64,000 bases of DNA from Sinorhizobium alkalisoli. Its GTDB lineage: Bacteria > Pseudomonadota > Alphaproteobacteria > Rhizobiales > Rhizobiaceae. Numbering within the stretch: the stretch's first letter is position 1; the number at the start of each line of letters is the position of its first letter. The DNA lies in assembly GCF_008932245.1 (NCBI RefSeq), contig NZ_CP034909.1, forward strand, positions 2,232,001-2,296,000. Direction: 5' to 3'. This document shows positions 60,624 through 64,000 of the stretch, piece after piece. Under the pieces are notes generated by a model that did no database searches, was not told the DNA's origin, and worked only from the letters and a program-made list of their open reading frames with translations. Position numbers and translations under genes: made by a program.

Positions 60624-61520
60624 GTGACGCGCATTCAGGCCAATCTGTTCCTGCTGCTATCCGGTGCGATCTGGGGCGCCGGCTTCGTTGCGCAATCGAC
60701 GGCAATGGATGTGATCGGTCCGCTCTGGTTCATCGGCCTGCGCTTCGCAATTGCCACGCTCGTCGCGCTGCCGCTGGTGTTTATCGAAGCACGGCAGACC
60801 AAAAGGCCGCTATCCCGCGGGACGATGCGCAACTTCGTGTTCATCGGCCTGGCGCTGTTCGGCGGCGCAGTCACGCAGCAGTTCGGTCTGCTCACCACCA
60901 GCGTCACCAATTCCGGCTTTCTGACCGGCCTCTATGTCGTCTTCGTGCCGATCCTGACCATCGTCTTCCTGCGCCGCAGGCCCCATTGGGTCATCTGGCC
61001 GGCGGCACTGATGGCAAGCCTGGGCATCTTTCTCTTGAGCGGCGGCACCCTGTCGGGCCTGAACGGCGGAGACCTGCTGACGATCGTCTGCGCGCTTTTC
61101 TGGGCGATCCAGGTGATGCTCATTGGTATCTTCGCGGCGCGTACCGGCCGGCCGATGCTGCTTTCGATGACGCAATTTGCCGTCTGCGCAGTCGTCGGCA
61201 TCCTGCTGGCCGCCGTGTTTGAGCCCTTGAGCGTCGAGGCCGTGAAAGCCGCCCTGCCGGAAATCCTCTATGCCGGCGTGTTTTCGAGCGGCATCGCCTT
61301 CATCTGTCAGGTCGTCGGCCAGCGGTACACGACGGCAGCGCAGGCGGCGATCTTCCTTTCGAGCGAGGCCCTCTTCGCAGCCCTCTTCGGCATGGTGCTG
61401 CTCGGCGAGGCCATCACGCCGGTCGGCTATGTCGGCTGCGCCGTCATTTTCGCGGCGATGCTTGCGGTCGAACTCGTGCCGGAATTGACAAGGCGACGCC
61501 AGAAGACCGCGGCCGCTTGA
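60624..61520 (+). CDS. EamA-family (DMT superfamily) transporter
   Basis: 298 residues with ten predicted transmembrane helices in two EamA repeats (LFLLLSGAIWGAGFVAQSTA, then LLTIVCALFWAIQVMLIGIF). Members export metabolites or amino acids. GTG start at 60624 (VTRIQANLF) with GAGAGGG upstream; earlier codons in the frame lack a hydrophobic start and a ribosome-binding site. The ligand cannot be predicted. Confidence 0.9.
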   Translation: MTRIQANLFLLLSGAIWGAGFVAQSTAMDVIGPLWFIGLRFAIATLVALPLVFIEARQTKRPLSRGTMRNFVFIGLALFGGAVTQQFGLLTTSVTNSGFLTGLYVVFVPILTIVFLRRRPHWVIWPAALMASLGIFLLSGGTLSGLNGGDLLTIVCALFWAIQVMLIGIFAARTGRPMLLSMTQFAVCAVVGILLAAVFEPLSVEAVKAALPEILYAGVFSSGIAFICQVVGQRYTTAAQAAIFLSSEALFAALFGMVLLGEAITPVGYVGCAVIFAAMLAVELVPELTRRRQKTAAA

Positions 61521-62172
61521 GCGGCGGCCAGCAATATTGCGCCTGCAAAGGACGTGAACTTACTGTATTACTTAATGCTGTATTGTCGTTCTACTTTCCA
61601 CCAAAATGGAACATCAGTTCCACGCGGGGAATAGTATCAACACCTGCAATGGTTGCCCGATTGCCCGGATGAAACGGTTTCTGTGTAGAGAGCGAGCCAA
61701 ATCAGTCGTTTGCGCCTGACTGCGGCGTCGCCCAATACGGCAGCATGTTCCAGAGCGACAAAACTTGGCGCAAACCTGCCGTTGGGCCTGGCACACCTCA
61801 AAAGACGGGTGGATTCAACAGCTTGCGATATATCTCTAAAAACACCGGTAAAACCGCGAATTGCGCCATTTTTGAGCAATGGCAAAAAGCAACGCCGCTT
61901 CCCAAAAGTTTTGCTTGCCAACTTAAAATAAACTGATCACTCTTACTTCTGTTCGGGCAATTTGCGAACACGGGAAGATCTTGAAAATAAGCGGGCCGGA
62001 GGACGCAAAAGCACTCCGGGCGGCAAGCTGCGGGGAGGATAATTGTGCCTTCCCATGGATGGTCGCGATAACAGGACCCTTTCCTCAATTGTCGAGAACT
62101 GCCTGCCCCCACGCCCATTTGGGCAAACTGCAATGCCACCCATGATCGGGTGGAGAGAAAAGGACCTGACGC
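61521..62172. other. Long AT-richer region upstream of the cold-shock gene
   Basis: 652 nt. A 63-residue plus-strand frame at 61745-61936 lacks a good ribosome-binding site and matches no known family. GGAAC-ATCA-GTTCC at 61607-61620 and the stem CCACCC-ATGATC-GGGTGG at about 62136-62153, just before the csp ribosome-binding site, may fold in the transcript. Long structured leaders are usual for cspA-type genes. Confidence 0.5.
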
Positions 62173-62388
62173 ATGGCCGAGACTGGCACCGTAAAATTCT
62201 TCAACACCGACAAGGGCTTTGGCTTCATCAAACCTGAAAACGGTGGCGCTGATATCTTCGTACATATTTCCGCTGTACAGGCTTCCGGCCTGAGCGGGCT
62301 TTCGGAAAATCAGAAGGTCTCCTTCGACACCGAGCCGGATCGCCGCGGCAAGGGCCCGAAGGCTGTCAACCTTCAGATCGTCGGCTGA
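62173..62388 (+). CDS. Cold-shock protein (CspA family)
   Basis: 71 residues, a single cold-shock domain with both RNA-binding motifs (GTVKFFNTDKGFGFIKPENG, and DIFVHISAV). It acts as an RNA chaperone. AAAGGA precedes the ATG. A long upstream region and a stem just before the ribosome-binding site suggest post-transcriptional control. Terminator at 62420. Confidence 0.95.
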   Translation: MAETGTVKFFNTDKGFGFIKPENGGADIFVHISAVQASGLSGLSENQKVSFDTEPDRRGKGPKAVNLQIVG

Positions 62389-62419
62389 CGATACCCTCCG
62401 TCGATTGATACTTTCTTGA

Positions 62420-62443
62420 CCCGGCAGCCATGCCGGGTTTTTT
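62420..62443 (+). terminator. Terminator of the cold-shock gene
   Basis: CCCGGCA-GCCA-TGCCGGG followed by six T, 31 nt after the stop: a classic intrinsic terminator. Confidence 0.9.
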
Positions 62444-62522
62444 CGTTCAGGCTCCGTTCAGTTTGGCCCCGATAGTTTCCGATCATCATGAAAGCCGGAA
62501 CTGGCCGGCCCAAGGCACAGGA

Positions 62523-62936
62523 ATGAAGCGCATGAACAAGTTCTGGAAAGCAGCCGTTCTCTCGATCGCAGCAGCCGCCGTGGTGCTTCCCACCTTCGGC
62601 AGCGCCCAGGCGCGAGATCGTCACCACCACAACAGCGATGCCTGGGCGGCCGGTGCTGTCGGGCTTGTGACCGGCACGCTCATCGGCGGCGCGATCGCCT
62701 CGCAACCGCGCTACAGCGAACGGGTCTATATCGATCCGGAACCCGAATATTATGAGCCGCGCCCGGTCTATCGTCCCCGCCCCGTCTATCGTCCCGTCGT
62801 GGCCGAAAGCTACGGCCTCGAGCCCTGGACACCGGCTTGGTACCGCTACTGCTCGCAGCGCTACCGCTCGTTCGATCCGGACAGCGGCACCTTCATCGGC
62901 TATGACGGCCGCAGCCATTTCTGCACCGCCGGCTGA
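62523..62936 (+). CDS. BA14K-family exported protein
   Basis: 137 residues. The signal peptide (about residues 1-29, SAQA-R) is followed by a glycine-rich helix (AAGAVGLVTGTLIGGAIASQ). Next comes a Tyr/Pro/Arg-rich spacer with repeats of RPVYRP. The C-terminal BA14K motif PWTPAWYRYCSQRYRSFDPD ends in SHFC. BA14K is a Brucella immunoreactive antigen with lectin-like activity, and its rhizobial homologues are of unclear role. ATG 62523 was preferred; a second ATG lies 9 nt later. Confidence 0.88.
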   Translation: MKRMNKFWKAAVLSIAAAAVVLPTFGSAQARDRHHHNSDAWAAGAVGLVTGTLIGGAIASQPRYSERVYIDPEPEYYEPRPVYRPRPVYRPVVAESYGLEPWTPAWYRYCSQRYRSFDPDSGTFIGYDGRSHFCTAG

Positions 62937-62953
62937 TAACGCGAAGAATTGAC

Positions 62954-62989
62954 AAAGCCGCGCTCATCCCCCGAGGTGCGCGGCTTTTC
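62954..62989 (+). terminator. Terminator of the BA14K gene
   Basis: AAAGCCGCGC / GCGCGGCTTT with a T-run, 18 nt after the stop. It may serve the convergent hydrolase gene too. Confidence 0.8.
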
Positions 62990-63033
62990 CTATGTCTCAA
63001 TCCAGATAAGTCGCGCGGCACAGTAGCTTCTCT

Positions 63034-63675
63034 TCAGAGGCCGCGCAGAAACGGATTGGTGCGGCGCTCCTCACCGATCCGACCGCCGGGACCGTGACCG
63101 CAGATGAAGCCGACATCGTCCCCGAGCGGCAGGATCTTGTCGCGAATGGACTGAAGAAGCTGCTGGTGATTTCCGCCCGGCAGGTCGGTGCGCCCGATGG
63201 AACCGTGGAACAGCACGTCGCCCACATGGGCGAAATTCTGGGTGCGGTTGACATAGACGACGTGGCCGGGCGCATGGCCCGGGCAATGCAACACCTCGAA
63301 GACGTGGCTGCCGAAGGACACCACATCTCCCTCCTCCAGCCATTGGTCAGGCAATACGTTCTCCACCTTCATCGCCAGGCCGAAGCGTTCCGCCTGCTCC
63401 TCCAGCCGCTCGAGCAAAGGCTGGTCGTCCTTGTGCGGGCCGAGGATCTGAACCCCCAGCGCATCCTTCAGTTCCTTGGCGCCACCCGCATGGTCGATAT
63501 GGCCATGCGTAAGCCAGATCGCTTTCAACGTGATGCCGTTTTCGCGGACCGTCTGCAGGATGACGTCAACGTCGCCGCCGGGATCGACGATCACCCCGTC
63601 CTTTGTCTCGCTGTCGAACAGGACAGTGCAGTTCTGCTGAAAATGCGTAACCGGGATGATGCCCGCCTGTAACAT
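63034..63675 (-). CDS. Glyoxalase II-like MBL-fold hydrolase (YcbL type)
   Basis: 213 residues. Single-domain metallo-beta-lactamase fold. The metal motif is THGHIDHAGG near residue 57, further His in HCPGHAPGH, and Asp in VGDVLFHGSIGRTDLPGG. The family includes small glyoxalase II enzymes that split S-lactoyl-glutathione. ATG 63675 with GAGGG upstream is preferred to an ATG 9 nt earlier. Single gene, convergent with the BA14K gene. Confidence 0.88.
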   Translation of the reverse strand: MLQAGIIPVTHFQQNCTVLFDSETKDGVIVDPGGDVDVILQTVRENGITLKAIWLTHGHIDHAGGAKELKDALGVQILGPHKDDQPLLERLEEQAERFGLAMKVENVLPDQWLEEGDVVSFGSHVFEVLHCPGHAPGHVVYVNRTQNFAHVGDVLFHGSIGRTDLPGGNHQQLLQSIRDKILPLGDDVGFICGHGPGGRIGEERRTNPFLRGL

Positions 63676-63705
63676 GCCAACCATGCCCTCGTTTGTGAAC
63701 GTCTT

Positions 63706-63802
63706 TACAGCGCCGCGCGTCCTATCGAGCGCGCAAAGTTCTCTCTGGCACCCTGCTGCGTGTCGTTATCCTCAAATCGAGCCGAGTAAGGAGACGTGCA
63801 GT
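63706..63802 (+). repeat. Dispersed intergenic repeat (type 1), copy B
   Basis: TACAGCGCCGCGCGTCCTAT to GGAGACGTGCAGTGG, the same element as at 27729-27835 but more diverged. It lies just upstream of the MBL-fold hydrolase gene. Confidence 0.8.
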
Positions 63803-63875
63803 GGCGGGTCGCGCCCGCAGAAGGCCACCTATAGCCTTATATGGGTGGAATGACAGCTCAAACCAGGAAATCGCC

Positions 63876-64000
63876 TCAACGAAGCGCCACGATTCCCGGC
63901 GCCGGCGCCGGCGGCGCGAGTTGCACGGTCGTGAGCAGCAGCGCGGTTACGGCGAAATTCGCCGCAACGACGATGACGACCAACGGGCGAAGCTGCCGCT
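63876..64000 (-). CDS. C-terminal end of a membrane protein (partial)
   Basis: The last 40 or so codons of a minus-strand gene cut by the window edge. They encode a basic start (RQLRPLVV), a hydrophobic helix (VIVVAANFAVTALLLTTVQL) and a Pro/Ala-rich tail before TGA. The helix suggests a multi-pass or tail-anchored membrane protein. The family cannot be identified from this piece. Confidence 0.5.
   Translation of the reverse strand, partial: RQLRPLVVIVVAANFAVTALLLTTVQLAPPAPAPGIVALR

Noticed and set aside
61745..61936. 63-codon plus-strand frame in the AT-richer region
   Set aside because: No ribosome-binding site and no recognised family; kept only as part of the region description.
61798..62265. 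155-codon minus-strand frame over the cold-shock gene start
   Set aside because: Antisense to a conserved gene and its leader, no recognisable domain, atypical composition.

Overview
The window is 64 kb of GC-rich alphaproteobacterial chromosome. Product identities, the gene set (tdh-kbl, recQ, dnaG, YqeY-type protein, carA, aatA and rpoD side by side) and a recurring intergenic repeat family point to the Rhizobiaceae, most likely Sinorhizobium/Ensifer. Coding density is high. I see no prophage, transposase, CRISPR array or rRNA, and one tRNA, tRNA-Ile2(CAT).

Layout. 1-6.6 kb: the end of an oligopeptide-type ABC transporter operon (two permeases, a fused double ATPase) followed by two hydrolases and a frameshifted ACT-domain gene. 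6.7-13.2 kb: a LysR regulator, a palindromic operator and a ydcSTUVW-like operon that imports a polyamine-type substrate and oxidises the aminoaldehyde. 14-21.5 kb: a divergent LysR gene and an operon of two FAD/GcvT demethylating dehydrogenases plus an MttB-family methyltransferase, probably for N-methylated amines or betaines. 21.5-26.9 kb: a membrane alpha/beta hydrolase, an MscS channel, a trans-sulfuration-family PLP enzyme and a DUF1772 protein. 27-28.6 kb: a cobalamin riboswitch followed by cbtB and cbtA (cobalt uptake). 28.8-32.5 kb: a FhuF-like iron reductase, a glycoamylase-family protein, a DUF1194 protein and a 272-bp nested inverted-repeat element. 32.8-36.4 kb: an orphan amino-acid-binding protein beside a membrane class III cyclase.

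36.5-40.2 kb holds the most unusual locus: a tightly packed four-gene operon of a small XRE regulator, a winged-helix/TolB-like/TPR regulator, a 71-residue protein of unknown family and a YcaO enzyme that starts inside the stop codon of the small gene. No TfuA partner, transporter or protease is present. This is my best candidate for an undescribed RiPP-like or peptide/protein thioamidation or azoline system.

40.3-45.1 kb carries the tRNA and a series of small conserved or exported proteins. 45.4-58 kb is housekeeping: rpoD, tdh-kbl, recQ, dnaG and a YqeY-type gene on the minus strand, carA on plus and aatA on minus. 58-64 kb carries a pair of small membrane proteins, a PQQ-type sugar dehydrogenase, an EamA exporter, a cold-shock protein, a BA14K protein, a glyoxalase-II-like hydrolase and the last codons of a membrane protein. 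All starts were chosen by ribosome-binding site and family length; none has been checked by a database search.
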